A DNA stretch of 45,559 nt from Mycobacterium innocens (GCF_900566055.1 NZ_UPHQ01000160.1:1-45559); one strand, 5' to 3'. Shown: positions 9,451-19,984, counted from the first letter of the stretch. A program made the numbers and translations. Notes: a model not told the origin generated them from the letters alone.

Positions 9451-10517
9451 TCGGATTCGCGCCGATATCGCCGCCCGACCCGGATGCCGAAGCCGCCGCA
9501 CGGGCCCGACAGGACGTCCTGACCAAACCGCGGGGAGCGCTGGGCCGCCTCGAGGACCTGTCGGTGTGGGTGGCCGCCTGCCAGGGCCACTGTCCGCCGC
9601 GACAGTTCCAGCGCGCCCGGGTGGTCGTTTTCGCCGGTGACCACGGCGTCGCCCGGTCGGGGGTGTCGGCGTACCCGCCGGAAGTCACCGACCAGATGGT
9701 CGCCAATATCGACGCCGGCGGGGCGGCGATCAACGCGTTGGCCGACGTAGCCGGTGCGACGGTGCGGGTGGCGGACCTGGCGGTGGATTCTGATGCGGTG
9801 TCGGAGCGGATCGGCGCCTACAGGGTGCGCCGCGGCAGCGGCGATATCAGCACCGAAGACGCATTGACCGCCGACGAGACGGCCCGCGCCATCGCCTCCG
9901 GCCAGCAGATCGCCGACGAGGAGGTCGACGCCGGCGCAGATCTGCTCATCGCCGGCGACATGGGAATTGGGAACACCACCGCAGCGGCAGTCCTGGTGGC
10001 GGCGCTGACCGACACCGAACCGGTCGCGGTGGTCGGGTTCGGGACCGGGATCGACGACGCCGGCTGGGCCCGCAAGACGGCCGCGGTGCGCGATGCGCTG
10101 TTCCGGGCGCGGCCGGTGCTGCCCGACCCGGTGGGGCTGCTGCGCTGCTGCGGTGGCGCCGATCTGGCGGCGATGGCGGGATTTTGCGCGCAGGCCGCGG
10201 TCCGGCGGACCCCGCTGTTGCTCGACGGCATGGCGGTGACGTCCGCAGCTCTGGTCGCCGAACGCCTGGCGCCCGGCGCCCGGCAGTGGTGGCAGGCCGG
10301 TCACCGGTCCACCGAACCGGGTCACCAGCTGGCCCTGACGGCGCTGCAGCTGGATCCGATCCTGGACCTGCGGATGCGGTTGGGCGAGGGTACCGGCGCC
10401 ACGCTTGCGCTGTCGGTGCTGCGCGCCGCGGTGGCCGCGCTGTCGTCGATGGCCACCTTCACCGAGGCCGGCGTGTCCGGTCCCCGCACCTCCGGTATCG
10501 GCCCGGCCTGGCCGTGA
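9447..10517 (+). CDS. cobT: nicotinate-nucleotide:dimethylbenzimidazole phosphoribosyltransferase
   Basis: 356 residues. It makes alpha-ribazole 5'-phosphate from dimethylbenzimidazole and nicotinate mononucleotide, which CobS then joins to adenosylcobinamide-GDP. Family motifs seen are the N-terminal [29 protein letters not shown] and the phosphate-binding [12 protein letters not shown]. The C-terminal [11 protein letters not shown] contains the catalytic Glu (residue 314). The length is normal. It is coupled to cobU by an ATGA overlap upstream and to cobS by a GTGA overlap downstream, so the three proteins are made from one message. Confidence 0.95.
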   Translation: MIGFAPISPPDPDAEAAARARQDVLTKPRGALGRLEDLSVWVAACQGHCPPRQFQRARVVVFAGDHGVARSGVSAYPPEVTDQMVANIDAGGAAINALADVAGATVRVADLAVDSDAVSERIGAYRVRRGSGDISTEDALTADETARAIASGQQIADEEVDAGADLLIAGDMGIGNTTAAAVLVAALTDTEPVAVVGFGTGIDDAGWARKTAAVRDALFRARPVLPDPVGLLRCCGGADLAAMAGFCAQAAVRRTPLLLDGMAVTSAALVAERLAPGARQWWQAGHRSTEPGHQLALTALQLDPILDLRMRLGEGTGATLALSVLRAAVAALSSMATFTEAGVSGPRTSGIGPAWP

Positions 10518-11254
10518 TCCGTTCTCTGGCAACAGCTTTCGCCTTCGGCACGGTGATGCGGATGCCGAGTTCCCGGGCCGCTCCGATGGGACGCGGCGCG
10601 ATGACGGCGCTACCGGTGGTCGGCGCGGCGCTGGGTGGCCTGGCCGCCGCTGTCACCTGGGCCGGCGCAGTGGTCTTCGGGCCGTCCAGCCCGTTGTCCG
10701 GGTTGCTGGCGGTGACGGTGTTGCTGGCGGTAACCCGCGGCCTGCACATCGACGGCGTTGCCGATACGGCCGACGGCCTGGGTTGCTACGGCCCGGCGCA
10801 GCGCGCCCTTGCCGTGATGCGCGACGGGTCTTCGGGGCCGTTCGGGGTGGCGGCCGTCGTCCTGGTCATCACGCTGCAGGGGCTGGCCCTCCCGGCGCTG
10901 GGCGCCGCCGGTGTCATCGTGGCAGTCTTCGCCGGCCGGATCACCGCGGTGCTGGCCTGTCGCCGGTCGGTTCCGGCCGCCGAAGGCAGCGTCCTGGGTG
11001 CGCGCGTCGCCGATACCCAGCCGGCGGCCGTGGTCGCGGCGTGGCTCGCTGTGCTGGTCGCGGCTTCGCTACCGGCGGGTCCACGGCCATGGCACGGGCC
11101 GGTTGCGGTACTGGTGGCGGTGTTGTGCGGTGCCGTCCTGGTCGCGCACTGCGTGCGCCGGTTCGGTGGTGTCACCGGTGACGTGATCGGCGCGGCGATC
11201 GAACTGACGACGACGGTCAGTGCGCTATTGCTGGCGGCACTGGCCCGCCTCTAG
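10514..11254 (+). CDS. cobS: adenosylcobinamide-GDP ribazoletransferase (cobalamin synthase)
   Basis: 246 residues, integral membrane enzyme of the last cobalamin step, joining adenosylcobinamide-GDP and alpha-ribazole(-P). Signatures are [15 protein letters not shown] (Asp-rich metal/phosphate site), [15 protein letters not shown] and [12 protein letters not shown]. Five to six hydrophobic helices account for most of the rest. The GTG start overlaps the cobT stop (GTGA); a much longer frame upstream is a shadow inside cobT. The MRMPSS region near residue 15 differs from the more usual IPTP-type motif at the first loop, a small divergence. No cobalamin riboswitch was recognised upstream of the cluster. 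Confidence 0.93.
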   Translation: MIRSLATAFAFGTVMRMPSSRAAPMGRGAMTALPVVGAALGGLAAAVTWAGAVVFGPSSPLSGLLAVTVLLAVTRGLHIDGVADTADGLGCYGPAQRALAVMRDGSSGPFGVAAVVLVITLQGLALPALGAAGVIVAVFAGRITAVLACRRSVPAAEGSVLGARVADTQPAAVVAAWLAVLVAASLPAGPRPWHGPVAVLVAVLCGAVLVAHCVRRFGGVTGDVIGAAIELTTTVSALLLAALARL

Positions 11255-11339
11255 TCCTTCGCGACGTCCCCCAATCGGTGGACAAGCGTTTCCCCTAATT
11301 GTGGCCGATCGGAGGATTGTCTCGGCCGCTTAGCAGCCC

Positions 11340-11345
11340 TAACCT
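11340..11345 (+). promoter_or_regulatory. -10 element for leaderless Rv2209-like gene
   Basis: TAACCT, 8 nt before the ATG at 11354, with no Shine-Dalgarno. It supports that ATG over upstream alternatives. Confidence 0.5.
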
Positions 11346-11353
11346 CTTCAGAC

Positions 11354-12760
11354 ATGCCGTTATCACCGTCGACCAGGCCGGTCGCTGCCGCTTCGGCGCG
11401 GACCAGCCCGTTCGGGCGATTGGTGACCCAGGGCACTTTCTACACCACCGGAATGCAACTCAGCAACAGCGCCGTGGTGCTGCCCTTCATCTGCGCACAT
11501 CAGGGCATCACCTGGGCGGCCGGGATGCTGTTTCCGGCGTACAGCATCGGCTTGATCATGGGAAATTCGGCGTCGCCGGCGATCCTGCAGCGAGCCGGCC
11601 GGATGCGCCACGTGCTGCTGGCGGCGACCGCGGCGACGGTGGCTGCGCTGCTGATCTGGGATGCGGTAATCCCATGGACCGGCGTCTACGCCGCGGCGGT
11701 GTTTCTGCTGACCACGGCCGCCGCCGGAGTTGTCATCGCGGTGGCCACTGTCGCCTATACCGACATGGTCTCCAGCAAGCTGCCCGCAAGACGCCGCGGC
11801 GAACTGTTCCTGACTCAAGGTGCCGCGGGATCGACGCTGGCCGCCGGCGTCATGCTGCTGATAGCGCCCATGCTGGCCAGCGGTGATCAAATAGCCCACT
11901 ACCGTGATCTGCTGTGGCTGGGTGCCCTGGCTCTGATTGCTTCCAGCGTCGCTGCGCTGCTCGTGGGTCCCATGCGGTCCGCGTCCACCACCACCCGCCC
12001 GCCACTTCGGGAAATCTATCGACAGGGTTTCGCGGTCGCCCAGGCCCAGCCGTGGTTTCGCCAGTACGCGATGACGTATCTGCTGTTCGCCCCGATCTGC
12101 CTGGGAACCACCTTCTACAGCCTGCGCGCCGCAAAGAAGATGGGCAGTTTGCATGTGCTGGTGGTCCTGTCCAGCGTCGGACTGGTCGTCGGTTCGGCGT
12201 TCTGGCGCAAGATCTACCGTCGGTTCGGAGTGCGCGGCATGCTGCTGGGCAGCGCACTGTGCAGCACGACCGCCGCCCTGGTGTGCATCGCGGCGGAGCT
12301 GTCCGGCCAGTGGTACCACCTGTGGGCGTACGGCACGGTCTTCCTGCTGGCGACGCTGGCCGCCCAACCCGTATCCGCCGCGTCGGTTTCCTGGATCAGC
12401 GAGTTCGCCGCCGAGCAGCACCGCGCGACGCTGATCGGCTTCGGAGCGACGTTGCTCGCGATCACGTTCACCCTGCTGGGCGGTGTCCTCGGCATGATCG
12501 CCCAAAAACACGCCACCGTCTGGCCGGTCGTCGTTGTGCTGGCGCTGTCCCTGGTTGCCGCTTTCGCGGCCGTCCGGGCACCCGGGCCAATGGACGACCG
12601 GGCGCACGATCGATCCTCGCGACCGCAGACCGGCGTACCAAAGCTGGTCCTTCTCGGAGATTGCGACGGCTCCGCCCGCCGCCGGCCGACCCGACGGGCC
12701 TCGGCCAGCTGGCAACCCGAGCCGGTTCGGCCGGTCGCCGCCGCAGCCGCGGCCAGCTAA
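11354..12760 (+). CDS. multi-pass integral membrane protein, MFS-like (Rv2209-like)
   Basis: 468 residues with about 11-12 hydrophobic segments between residues 35 and 420 and short loops. The cytoplasmic [15 protein letters not shown] and the central loop [24 protein letters not shown] are typical of major-facilitator-like proteins. The last 50 residues are a basic, Ala/Pro/Ser-rich tail. No substrate can be assigned; a transporter is the best guess. The start is chosen because a -10 hexamer sits 8 nt upstream. The stop codon TAA overlaps the stop of the convergent ilvE (shared CTAA), so the two transcripts must overlap at their 3' ends. Confidence 0.78.
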   Translation: MPLSPSTRPVAAASARTSPFGRLVTQGTFYTTGMQLSNSAVVLPFICAHQGITWAAGMLFPAYSIGLIMGNSASPAILQRAGRMRHVLLAATAATVAALLIWDAVIPWTGVYAAAVFLLTTAAAGVVIAVATVAYTDMVSSKLPARRRGELFLTQGAAGSTLAAGVMLLIAPMLASGDQIAHYRDLLWLGALALIASSVAALLVGPMRSASTTTRPPLREIYRQGFAVAQAQPWFRQYAMTYLLFAPICLGTTFYSLRAAKKMGSLHVLVVLSSVGLVVGSAFWRKIYRRFGVRGMLLGSALCSTTAALVCIAAELSGQWYHLWAYGTVFLLATLAAQPVSAASVSWISEFAAEQHRATLIGFGATLLAITFTLLGGVLGMIAQKHATVWPVVVVLALSLVAAFAAVRAPGPMDDRAHDRSSRPQTGVPKLVLLGDCDGSARRRPTRRASASWQPEPVRPVAAAAAAS

Positions 12761-13863
12761 CCCAGCCGCGACATCCACCCGTGGGTGTCGGCGAAGGTGC
12801 CCCGCTGAATCCCGGTCAACGTGTCACGCAATGCCATGGTCAGCTCACCGGGCTGGCCGTCGGCGATGGTGAACTCGACGTCGCCGTACTTCACCCGCGA
12901 CACCGGGGTGATCACTGCGGCGGTACCACAAGCGAACACCTCGGTGATCTCGCCGACGGCGGCCTTCTTCTGCCACTCGGCGATATCGATCTTGCGCTCC
13001 TCGACCGTCACGCCGGCATCGGTCGCCAAGTGCAGCAACGAATCCCGGGTGATGCCGGGCAGCAGCGAGCCGGACAGCTCCGGGGTAACCAGCCTGGCCG
13101 ATCCGCCGCTGCCGAACACGAAGAAAATGTTCATCCCGCCCATTTCTTCGACATAGCGGCGCTCGACCGCGTCCAGCCACACCACTTGGTCGCAACCGTT
13201 GTCGACGGCTTCGGCCTGAGCCAGCAGCGAAGCGGCGTAGTTGCCGCCGCACTTGGCCGCGCCGGTACCGCCGGGGCTGGCTCGGACGTATTCCGTTGAC
13301 ACCCAGACGCTGACGGGATTGACGCCGCCCTTGAAGTAGGCACCCGCCGGCGAGGCGATCAGCAGGTAGCGGTATTCCTTGGCGGGCCGCACGCCCAAGC
13401 CGGGTTCGGTGGCGATGATGAACGGCCGCAGATACAACGCCTCCTCGCCACCGGCCTGCGGAACCCAGGCGTTGTCGAGGGCGATCAACTGGCACAGCGA
13501 TTCGATGAACAGCTCGTCGGGCAATTCCGGGATCGCCAGCCGCCGGGCCGAGGAACGCAATCGCGCGGCGTTGGCCTCGGCCCGAAACGACACGATCGAG
13601 CCGTCTGTCCAGCGGTAAGCCTTGAGGCCTTCGAAGACCTCTTGCGCGTAGTGCAGCACGATCGCCGAGGGGTCCAGTTCGATCGGGCCATAGCCGATGA
13701 CCCGCGCGTTGTGCCAGCCCGTGCCCTCGGTGTAGTCGATCGAGACCATGTGGTCGGTGTGGTATTTGCCGAAACCGGGGTCCTGCAGGATCGCTACGCG
13801 CTGTGCATCGCTTGCCGGACTCGCCGCGCGCGTAACGGTGAACTGTAGGGACCCGCTGGTCAT
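12757..13863 (-). CDS. ilvE: branched-chain amino acid aminotransferase
   Basis: 368 residues. A pyridoxal-phosphate enzyme for the last step of Ile, Val and Leu synthesis; mycobacterial IlvE also makes methionine in the salvage pathway. The fold-type IV hallmarks are present: Lys204 in [12 protein letters not shown] is the PLP Schiff-base lysine, with [13 protein letters not shown] for the substrate pocket. [23 protein letters not shown] and [14 protein letters not shown] are further family signatures. The ATG start gives [10 protein letters not shown] and is preceded by TAGAAT with a 7-nt gap, so the mRNA is probably leaderless. A frame 51 codons longer has no support. Confidence 0.95.
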   Translation of the reverse strand: MTSGSLQFTVTRAASPASDAQRVAILQDPGFGKYHTDHMVSIDYTEGTGWHNARVIGYGPIELDPSAIVLHYAQEVFEGLKAYRWTDGSIVSFRAEANAARLRSSARRLAIPELPDELFIESLCQLIALDNAWVPQAGGEEALYLRPFIIATEPGLGVRPAKEYRYLLIASPAGAYFKGGVNPVSVWVSTEYVRASPGGTGAAKCGGNYAASLLAQAEAVDNGCDQVVWLDAVERRYVEEMGGMNIFFVFGSGGSARLVTPELSGSLLPGITRDSLLHLATDAGVTVEERKIDIAEWQKKAAVGEITEVFACGTAAVITPVSRVKYGDVEFTIADGQPGELTMALRDTLTGIQRGTFADTHGWMSRLG

Positions 13864-13870
13864 GGCGCCG

Positions 13871-13876
13871 ATTCTA
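13871..13876 (-). promoter_or_regulatory. -10 element for leaderless ilvE mRNA
   Basis: TAGAAT on the minus strand, 7 nt before the ilvE ATG; no Shine-Dalgarno. Confidence 0.55.
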
Positions 13877-13912
13877 TCGGTGTACGAAGGGTTTTCCGCA
13901 CGCGAGTGGGCG

Positions 13913-15010
13913 CTAACGCGTTTTCGCCTCGACGAACGGCGGGGGCACCACGGCGCAGTCGACCGCGCGCCCGCGAACGTCGACGGTGACCTGCCCGCCG
14001 TCCGGCACTTCCGCATCGGTATCGATCAGCGCCAGCGCGATGCCGGCCTGCAATGTGGGCGAAAACGTTCCCGACGTGGTGACCCCAACCGCGGTATCCC
14101 CGACCAGCACCGTCAGACCCGGACGCAACACGCCGCGGCCGACCATCCGCAGCCCCCGCAACAGCCGCCGCGGCCCGGCCGCCTTCTCCGCCAGCAGTGC
14201 GTCGCGGCCGAAGAACGCATCCTTTTTCCAGCCGATCGCCCAGCCGCAGCGAGCCTGCAACGGCGAAATGTCGGGTGAAAGCTCGTGCCCGTGCAGCGGA
14301 TAACCCATCTCGGTGCGCAGCGTGTCGCGAGCTCCCAGACCGGCGGGCTGGCCGCCCGCGTCGGACACCGCGTCCACCAGGGCATCGAACACCACACCGG
14401 CAGCCTCCCAGGGCGGCAGCAGTTCGTAGCCGTGCTCGCCGGTGTAGCCGGTGCGGCACACCCGCACCGGGACTCCGGAATACGCCGAATCGGCATAACC
14501 CATGTAATCCATGTCGGTCGGCAGGCCCAATGCGGTGAGCACGTCGGCAGAGCGCCGGCCCTGCACCGCCAATACGGCATAGGAGCGATGCAGGTTGGTG
14601 ATCGCCAGATCGCCCGGGGCGGCCGCCTGCAATGCGCTGACAACCGCGGCGGTGTTGGCGGCGTTGGGCACCAGGAAGATCTCGTCGTCGTCGACGTAAT
14701 AGGCGATCAAGTCGTCGATGACGCCACCAGATTCGTTGCAGCACAAGGTGTATTGCGCCTTACCGGGGCCGATGCGGTGCAGGTCGTTGGTCAGCGCGGA
14801 GTTGACGAACTCCGCCGCACCCGGTCCCCGGACCAGCGCTTTGCCGAGGTGGCTGACGTCGAACAGGCCGACGGCGGTGCGGGTGGCATTGTGCTCGCTG
14901 ACGGTCCCGGCATACGACACCGGCATCAGCCAGCCGCCGAACTCGGCGAAACTGGCGCCCAACGCGCGGTGCCGGTCTTCCAGGGGTCCATGCTGCAGCT
15001 CATCGGTCAC
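13913..15010 (-). CDS. gcvT: glycine cleavage system T protein (aminomethyltransferase)
   Basis: 365 residues. It transfers the methylene group from the aminomethyl-lipoyl H protein to tetrahydrofolate and releases ammonia. GcvT/YgfZ family features are [15 protein letters not shown] near the N-terminus, [11 protein letters not shown], the folate-binding region around [19 protein letters not shown], and [12 protein letters not shown]. The catalytic Asp of the family lies in the GVIDDL stretch. The start is a GTG (VTDELQHGP) with TAGGGT 8 nt upstream on the minus strand and no Shine-Dalgarno. gcvP and gcvH are not here. The lipoate made by lipB and lipA in this window is needed by the H protein. 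Confidence 0.94.
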   Translation of the reverse strand: MTDELQHGPLEDRHRALGASFAEFGGWLMPVSYAGTVSEHNATRTAVGLFDVSHLGKALVRGPGAAEFVNSALTNDLHRIGPGKAQYTLCCNESGGVIDDLIAYYVDDDEIFLVPNAANTAAVVSALQAAAPGDLAITNLHRSYAVLAVQGRRSADVLTALGLPTDMDYMGYADSAYSGVPVRVCRTGYTGEHGYELLPPWEAAGVVFDALVDAVSDAGGQPAGLGARDTLRTEMGYPLHGHELSPDISPLQARCGWAIGWKKDAFFGRDALLAEKAAGPRRLLRGLRMVGRGVLRPGLTVLVGDTAVGVTTSGTFSPTLQAGIALALIDTDAEVPDGGQVTVDVRGRAVDCAVVPPPFVEAKTR

Positions 15011-15018
15011 GACGACAC

Positions 15019-15024
15019 ACCCTA
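15019..15024 (-). promoter_or_regulatory. -10 element for leaderless gcvT mRNA
   Basis: TAGGGT on the minus strand, 8 nt before the gcvT GTG. It faces the cyclase -10 element across fewer than 20 bp. Confidence 0.5.
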
Positions 15025-15042
15025 ATCCGCGTCGGCTGCTGG

Positions 15043-15048
15043 CACACT
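15043..15048 (+). promoter_or_regulatory. -10 element for leaderless adenylate cyclase mRNA
   Basis: CACACT, 7 nt before the GTG at 15056. It is a weaker match (C instead of T at position 1). Confidence 0.4.
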
Positions 15049-15055
15049 TGGGTAG

Positions 15056-16192
15056 GTGTCCGACTCCCCCGACTCTCCCGACTCCCTCGACTTCGAAGCG
15101 CTGGAAGCTGCCGGAATCGCTGATCTACGCGGGCGCGCCGACCTGATCAAGTACTTGGACGCACTGGGCTTCACCGTCGACGAGATGGCCGAAGCCGAGC
15201 GCCGCGGCCGGCTGTTCGGTCTTGCCGGTGATGTCTTGCAATGGTCGGGGCCTCCCATCCATACCGTGCAGTCGGCGGCCGCCGAACTCGGGTTGTCCGC
15301 CGAGGAGGTCGCCCGCGTCTGGGCCCTCCTCGGCCTTACCGTCGCCGGTCCCGATGTTCCGGCGTTGAGCCAGGCCGACGTCGACGCGCTGGCGACCTGG
15401 GTGGCGCTGAAAGCGGTGGTGGGTCAGGACGGGGCGTACGGACTGTTGCGGGTGGTCGGCACCGCGATGGCCCGGCTCGCCGAAGCCGAGTCGACGATGA
15501 TCCGCGCCGGCATGCCGGACATCCAGATGACCCACACCCATGACGAGCTCGCCACCGCGCAGGCGTACCGGGCCATCGCCGAGTTCGTCCCCCGGATCGG
15601 GAACTTGATCGACGTCGTTCACCGGCATCATCTGACCAGTGCCCGCACGTATTTCGAAGGTGTCGTTCAGGACACGTCGGCGAGCGTCACCTGCGGCATC
15701 GGTTTTGCGGATCTGTCCAGCTTCACCGCGCTGACCCAGATGCTCACACCCGCGCAGCTGCAGGATTTGCTCACCGAGTTCGGCGCCACCGTCGCCGACG
15801 TGGTGCATGCCGACGGTGGCCGGCTGGTGAAGTTCATCGGCGACGCGGTCATGTGGGTGAGCCCGACACCCGAGCGGTTGGTGCAGGCGGCGGTTGATCT
15901 GGTCCACCATCCGCGGGCGCGCGAGGCCGACCTGCAGGTGCGGGCCGGGCTTGCTTACGGCACCGTGTTAGCCATCAACGGCGACTACTTCGGCAGCCCG
16001 GTCAACCTCGCCGCGCGACTCGTGGCCGTTGCGGCACCGGGACAAATCCTGGCCGCGAGCGAGCTCCACAACAAATTGCCGGATTGGCCCGCGACCGCGC
16101 ACGGCCCGTTGACGCTGAAGGGTTTCGACGCCCCGGTGACGGCCTTCGAGCTGCGGGCCCGCGACGCCGACGGGCCAAGTCCCGTAGGGTAA
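15056..16192 (+). CDS. class III adenylate cyclase (Rv2212-like)
   Basis: 378 residues, cytosolic, making cAMP from ATP. The N-terminal regulatory region (1-200) resembles the autoinhibitory/pH-sensing module of Rv1264-type cyclases. The catalytic domain (about 210-370) has all canonical residues: metal-binding Asp219 (FADLSSFT) and Asp263 (GDAVMW), adenine-selecting Lys259 and Asp310 (GDYFG), and transition-state Asn317 and Arg321 (VNLAARL). It is therefore predicted to be active as a homodimer. M. tuberculosis Rv2212 responds to fatty acids and pH; whether this one does is unknown. The GTG start is followed by a short Ser-Asp-Pro repeat (SDSPDSPDS). The pepB start lies 6 nt after the stop, so the two are one operon. 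Confidence 0.92.
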   Translation: MSDSPDSPDSLDFEALEAAGIADLRGRADLIKYLDALGFTVDEMAEAERRGRLFGLAGDVLQWSGPPIHTVQSAAAELGLSAEEVARVWALLGLTVAGPDVPALSQADVDALATWVALKAVVGQDGAYGLLRVVGTAMARLAEAESTMIRAGMPDIQMTHTHDELATAQAYRAIAEFVPRIGNLIDVVHRHHLTSARTYFEGVVQDTSASVTCGIGFADLSSFTALTQMLTPAQLQDLLTEFGATVADVVHADGGRLVKFIGDAVMWVSPTPERLVQAAVDLVHHPRAREADLQVRAGLAYGTVLAINGDYFGSPVNLAARLVAVAAPGQILAASELHNKLPDWPATAHGPLTLKGFDAPVTAFELRARDADGPSPVG

Positions 16193-16198
16193 TTGCGC

Positions 16199-17746
16199 GT
16201 GACCACCGAACCGGGTTACCACAGCCCCACCGTCAACGTTGCCACGTCACTGCCGAAGCGCGGTGCGGGTTCTGCGGTACTGATCGTGCCGGTCGTCTCG
16301 ACCGGTGACGACGAGACGCCGGGAGCGCTCGTGGCCGTCGCCGAGCCGTTCCTGAGCGCCGACGCGGTCGCCGAGATCGAGGCCGGCCTGCGCGCACTGC
16401 AGGCCACGGGCGCCGGCGAGCAGGTGCACCGGCTGGTCGTGCCGTCGCTGCCGGTGGGCAGTGTGTTGACGGTCGGTCTGGGCAAGCCGCGGTCGGAGTG
16501 GCCGTCGGACATCATTCGCCGGGCCGCCGGGGTGGCCGCGCGGTCGCTGGGCAGTGCGCCGGCGGTGATCACCACGCTGGCCCAGTTGCCCGGCGAGGGC
16601 GTCTGCTCGGCCACCGTCGAAGGGCTGATCCTGGGCAGCTACCGGTTCACCGCTTTCCGCAGCGCCAAAACCGCACCCAAAGACGAAGGGCTGCGCAAGA
16701 TCACGGTGCTGAGCACGGCCAAGGACGCCAAGAAGGACAGCGCGCATGCCGCGGCGGTGGCTACCGCCGTCGCCACCGCGCGCGACTTGGTGAACACGCC
16801 GCCGAGCCACCTGTACCCTGCCGAGTTAGCCAGGCGGGCAAGGGTTTTGGGCGAGGCAGCCGGACTCGAGGTCGAGGTGCTCGACGAGAAGGCGCTGCAG
16901 AAGGCCGGTTACGGCGGTGTGATCGGTGTCGGTCAGGGCTCGTCGCGGCCGCCGCACCTGGTGCGGCTGATCTATCGGGGGTCGCGGCTGGCCAAGAATG
17001 CGAAGGGGGCCAAGAAGGTCGCGTTGGTCGGCAAGGGAATCACCTTCGACACCGGCGGGATCTCGATCAAGCCGGCCGCGTCGATGCACCACATGACCTC
17101 GGACATGGGCGGGGCCGCCGCGGTGATCGCCACGGTCACGCTGGCCGCGCGGCTGCAGTTGCCGATCGACGTGATCGCCACGGTGCCGATCGCCGAGAAC
17201 ATGCCCTCGGCGACGGCGCAGCGCCCCGGCGACGTGCTGACCCAGTACGGCGGAACGACCGTCGAGGTGCTCAACACCGACGCCGAGGGCCGGCTGATCC
17301 TGGCCGACGCGATCGTTCGGGCTTGCGAGGACAACCCGGATTATCTGATCGAGACGTCGACGCTGACCGGTGCGCAGACGGTGGCACTGGGCGCGCGTAT
17401 CCCCGGCGTGATGGGCAGCGACGAGTTCCGCGATCGCGTCGCCGCGATCTCGCAGCGGGTCGGCGAAAACGGCTGGCCCATGCCGCTGCCCGATGAGCTC
17501 AAAGAAGACCTGAAATCCACGGTGGCCGACCTGGCCAACGTGAGTGGTCAGCGGTTCGCCGGCATGCTGGTTGCCGGGGTGTTCCTGCGGGAATTCGTCG
17601 CCGACTCGGTGGACTGGGCGCATATCGACGTGGCCGCCCCCGCCTACAACACCGGCAGCGCGTGGGGCTACACGCCCAAGGGTGCCACCGGTGTGCCGAC
17701 CCGGACCATGGTCGCGGTGCTCGAGGACATCAGCGACAACGGCTGA
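16199..17746 (+). CDS. pepB: leucyl aminopeptidase, M17 family
   Basis: 515 residues. A cytosolic two-metal aminopeptidase that trims N-terminal residues from peptides. The C-terminal catalytic domain (about 190-515) has the metal and catalytic stretch [15 protein letters not shown] (Lys and Asp ligands), SDMGGAAAV, and the M17 signature [13 protein letters not shown] with its Asp/Glu ligands and Arg. The N-terminal 180 residues form the non-catalytic alpha/beta domain. The GTG at 16199 (VTTEPGYH) gives the family's 515-residue length; a TTG two codons earlier is possible but unneeded. It lies 6 nt after the cyclase stop, with only 8 bp to the convergent stop of the FAD oxidoreductase gene. 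Confidence 0.94.
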   Translation: MTTEPGYHSPTVNVATSLPKRGAGSAVLIVPVVSTGDDETPGALVAVAEPFLSADAVAEIEAGLRALQATGAGEQVHRLVVPSLPVGSVLTVGLGKPRSEWPSDIIRRAAGVAARSLGSAPAVITTLAQLPGEGVCSATVEGLILGSYRFTAFRSAKTAPKDEGLRKITVLSTAKDAKKDSAHAAAVATAVATARDLVNTPPSHLYPAELARRARVLGEAAGLEVEVLDEKALQKAGYGGVIGVGQGSSRPPHLVRLIYRGSRLAKNAKGAKKVALVGKGITFDTGGISIKPAASMHHMTSDMGGAAAVIATVTLAARLQLPIDVIATVPIAENMPSATAQRPGDVLTQYGGTTVEVLNTDAEGRLILADAIVRACEDNPDYLIETSTLTGAQTVALGARIPGVMGSDEFRDRVAAISQRVGENGWPMPLPDELKEDLKSTVADLANVSGQRFAGMLVAGVFLREFVADSVDWAHIDVAAPAYNTGSAWGYTPKGATGVPTRTMVAVLEDISDNG

Positions 17747-17754
17747 ACCCTCAG

Positions 17755-19353
17755 CTATTTGGTCAGCAGCGAGATCACCGCGCGGCTCAGCTTGCGCCGC
17801 GGCCAGCCGGTCAGGCCGGCGGCTGCCAGCGCGGCCAGCGCCGCGTTCCGTCCGCATGCGCCGTGCACGGAGCCACCCGGGGTAGCCGAAGCGCTACCCA
17901 AATACAGTCCCTCGATTGGGGTTTCGGCGCGGCCCAGTCCCGGAGCCGGACGAAATATCAGCATCTGCGGTAACTGAGCGGTGCCGCCGTTGAGCGCACC
18001 GAGATGCAGGTTGGCGTCACTGGCTTCCAGATCCGACGGCCGCTGCACGAATCGGTCGAGCACCCGGGCGTCGAACCCGGGAGCATGCCTTTCGATGACG
18101 TGGTCGATCGATTTGGCCAGCTGCTCCGCCGAACCGTCGTCGGCCACGTTGCGCGGCAGATGCGTATAGGCCCAAACACTTTCGGTTCCGGCGGGCGATC
18201 TGGTGGGGTCGGCCGTGGTGGTTTGGCCCAGCAGCAGGAACGGATGCTCGGGCACCACCCGGGTGTTCAGGTCGGCCATCCAGCGCACCAGCCCGTCCCC
18301 GTCGGCCCCAAGATGGATGGTGCCCGGCTGCCGCAACCTCTCCGATCGCCACGGGATGGGACCGTTGAGCGCATAGTTGACCTTGACCACCGGCGGATCC
18401 CAGACGTAGTGCTGGATCTCCCGGAGCAAGCCGCCGGGAACCGCATCCGCGGGCAGCATGTCACAAAACAGTCGCGGCGCGGTCACATCGGCGACGACGG
18501 CCCGTCGCGCCCGAACCGTTCGTCCTCCGGTGGTGGTCACCGACACCGCACGGCCACCGCGGACGTGGATGCGAGAAACGTTCTGGTTGCTCTCGATTCG
18601 CGCACCCGCGGAGGTGGCGCGGCGCACCAGCGCCGACGTCAGCTGACCAGAGCCGCCGACGGGCACCGGCCAGCCGCAGTCCTGGCCCAGCATCATCAGC
18701 AGAAAGCCGAACGCGCCGCTTCCCGGCGCATCCAGCGGAGCGTCGGCGTGCATGGCGTTGCCCAGCAACAAAAGTCGCGGCGCCTCACCGGCGAACATCC
18801 GGTCCACCATGATGTTGGCGGGCTGCACCAGCAGATGCGCGAGCCGCACGGCGTCGGCAGTACCGAGCTTGAGCAGCAGCCGGATCATCGGGCCCAGCGG
18901 CGGAAATGGCGCCAACATCGCATCCAGCAGCGGTGACTTGACTTTTTCCCACAGTCGCAGCACCCGCCACCAGTTTTCGCCGTCGCCGTGCTGGCGACGT
19001 TCGAACTCCGCTGCGGTGCGAGCCGCGTCCCGGTAGAGGACCGGCGGGTCGTCGTCGGTCGCACTGCGCGGATGACCTACCACCGCGGGCGCGTGCGACC
19101 ATCGCAGCCCGTGGTCTTCCAGCTGCAACGCCGCGATGGCCGGCGAAGCGATCGTCATGGGATAGAAGGAACTGAACAGGTCGGTGACATAGCCGGGCGT
19201 CAGCTCGGCACTGCGCACCGCGCCACCCGGTTCGGGCTGGGCTTCCAGGACCAACACGTCCCAGCCGGCGTCGGCCAGCATCGCGGCGGCGACCAGCCCG
19301 TGATGTCCGGCACCGATAACGACGGCGTCGACCGCGTCGCAAGCGCGGGCCAT
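17755..19353 (-). CDS. phytoene desaturase-like FAD oxidoreductase (CrtI superfamily)
   Basis: 532 residues. The N-terminal dinucleotide-binding loop VVIGAGHHGLVAAAML is at residues 11-26, followed by VLVLEAQPEPGGAVRSAEL. The middle has VGGSGQLTSALVRRATSAGARIE, and the C-terminal FAD-contact motif is GLYLGSASATPGGSVHGACGRNAA. These are features of the CrtI/amine-oxidase superfamily that desaturates or isomerises carotenoids or prenyl chains. No carotenoid genes (crtB, crtE) adjoin it, and mycobacteria carry several such paralogs of unknown substrate. The start is the ATG at 19351-19353; a frame 20 codons longer overlaps the upstream gene. That gene (SRPBCC) ends 2 nt before this start, so the two form an operon. 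The pair is not in the M. tuberculosis pepB-ephD interval as I recall it. Confidence 0.85.
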   Translation of the reverse strand: MARACDAVDAVVIGAGHHGLVAAAMLADAGWDVLVLEAQPEPGGAVRSAELTPGYVTDLFSSFYPMTIASPAIAALQLEDHGLRWSHAPAVVGHPRSATDDDPPVLYRDAARTAAEFERRQHGDGENWWRVLRLWEKVKSPLLDAMLAPFPPLGPMIRLLLKLGTADAVRLAHLLVQPANIMVDRMFAGEAPRLLLLGNAMHADAPLDAPGSGAFGFLLMMLGQDCGWPVPVGGSGQLTSALVRRATSAGARIESNQNVSRIHVRGGRAVSVTTTGGRTVRARRAVVADVTAPRLFCDMLPADAVPGGLLREIQHYVWDPPVVKVNYALNGPIPWRSERLRQPGTIHLGADGDGLVRWMADLNTRVVPEHPFLLLGQTTTADPTRSPAGTESVWAYTHLPRNVADDGSAEQLAKSIDHVIERHAPGFDARVLDRFVQRPSDLEASDANLHLGALNGGTAQLPQMLIFRPAPGLGRAETPIEGLYLGSASATPGGSVHGACGRNAALAALAAAGLTGWPRRKLSRAVISLLTK

Positions 19354-19355
19354 GA

Positions 19356-19820
19356 TTACCTGACCTGACTGGGCTCGAAGCGCTCCGCCATGGCCGCCAG
19401 CCGCAACAGGCATTCACGGTTGCGTGGATAGATGGCGGCCAGAGCCAGTCGATCAGGCATCAGCCCGATCGGCCCCTGTACCGGCAGTTCGATCATGTCG
19501 AGCCGGCATCCTGCCGGAATTTCATGCAGCCGCATGGTGATCCGGGCGGCACCCAACCAGCCCAGTCCGGCGTGCAAGACGAGTTCCTGGCCGGGTGCGC
19601 AGCTCTCGACCACCGTCTGGTCGTCGATCACCAACGGCCAGATCCCTATCGAGTGCCGGATGGCCGCACCCGGTTGCGGCCAGTGTGAGTCGACCGCGCG
19701 AGTGCGGCTGTTGCCCACCACCCATTGGCTGTAGGTCCATCCGTCGGCGAGCACGCCCCAGACATCGTCGCAGGATGCCGACACGTCGCGGGTCGCGATC
19801 AGTTCTCCGGTCGCTGTCAT
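19356..19820 (-). CDS. SRPBCC/polyketide cyclase-like START-domain protein
   Basis: 154 residues, a single helix-grip domain. The features are MTATGELIATRDVSASCDDVWGVLADGWTY-type N-terminus, the central VESCAPGQELVLHAG and the C-terminal amphipathic helix LALAAIYPRNRECLLRLAAMAE. Such proteins bind hydrophobic ligands and sometimes act as cyclases. The ATG at 19818-19820 has AAAGGA 7 nt upstream, which decides it against an ATG six codons earlier. It is the first gene of a two-gene operon with the FAD oxidoreductase, so it may present or hold that enzyme's lipid substrate; this is inference from context. Confidence 0.82.
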   Translation of the reverse strand: MTATGELIATRDVSASCDDVWGVLADGWTYSQWVVGNSRTRAVDSHWPQPGAAIRHSIGIWPLVIDDQTVVESCAPGQELVLHAGLGWLGAARITMRLHEIPAGCRLDMIELPVQGPIGLMPDRLALAAIYPRNRECLLRLAAMAERFEPSQVR

Positions 19821-19984
19821 GAGCGGGTCCTTTCGCACTGTAGGTGATCCCAGCGGATACCCGCCGCGCCCGGAACTAATGCCGAGGCCGCGCCGGGCGA
19901 CCGGCTAGCAAACTCCGCAGGTTTAGCCGCGCGATCCAGCGGCTAACCCGATCAGCGACCGGAAACTTCGAGGAAGGCCGAATT

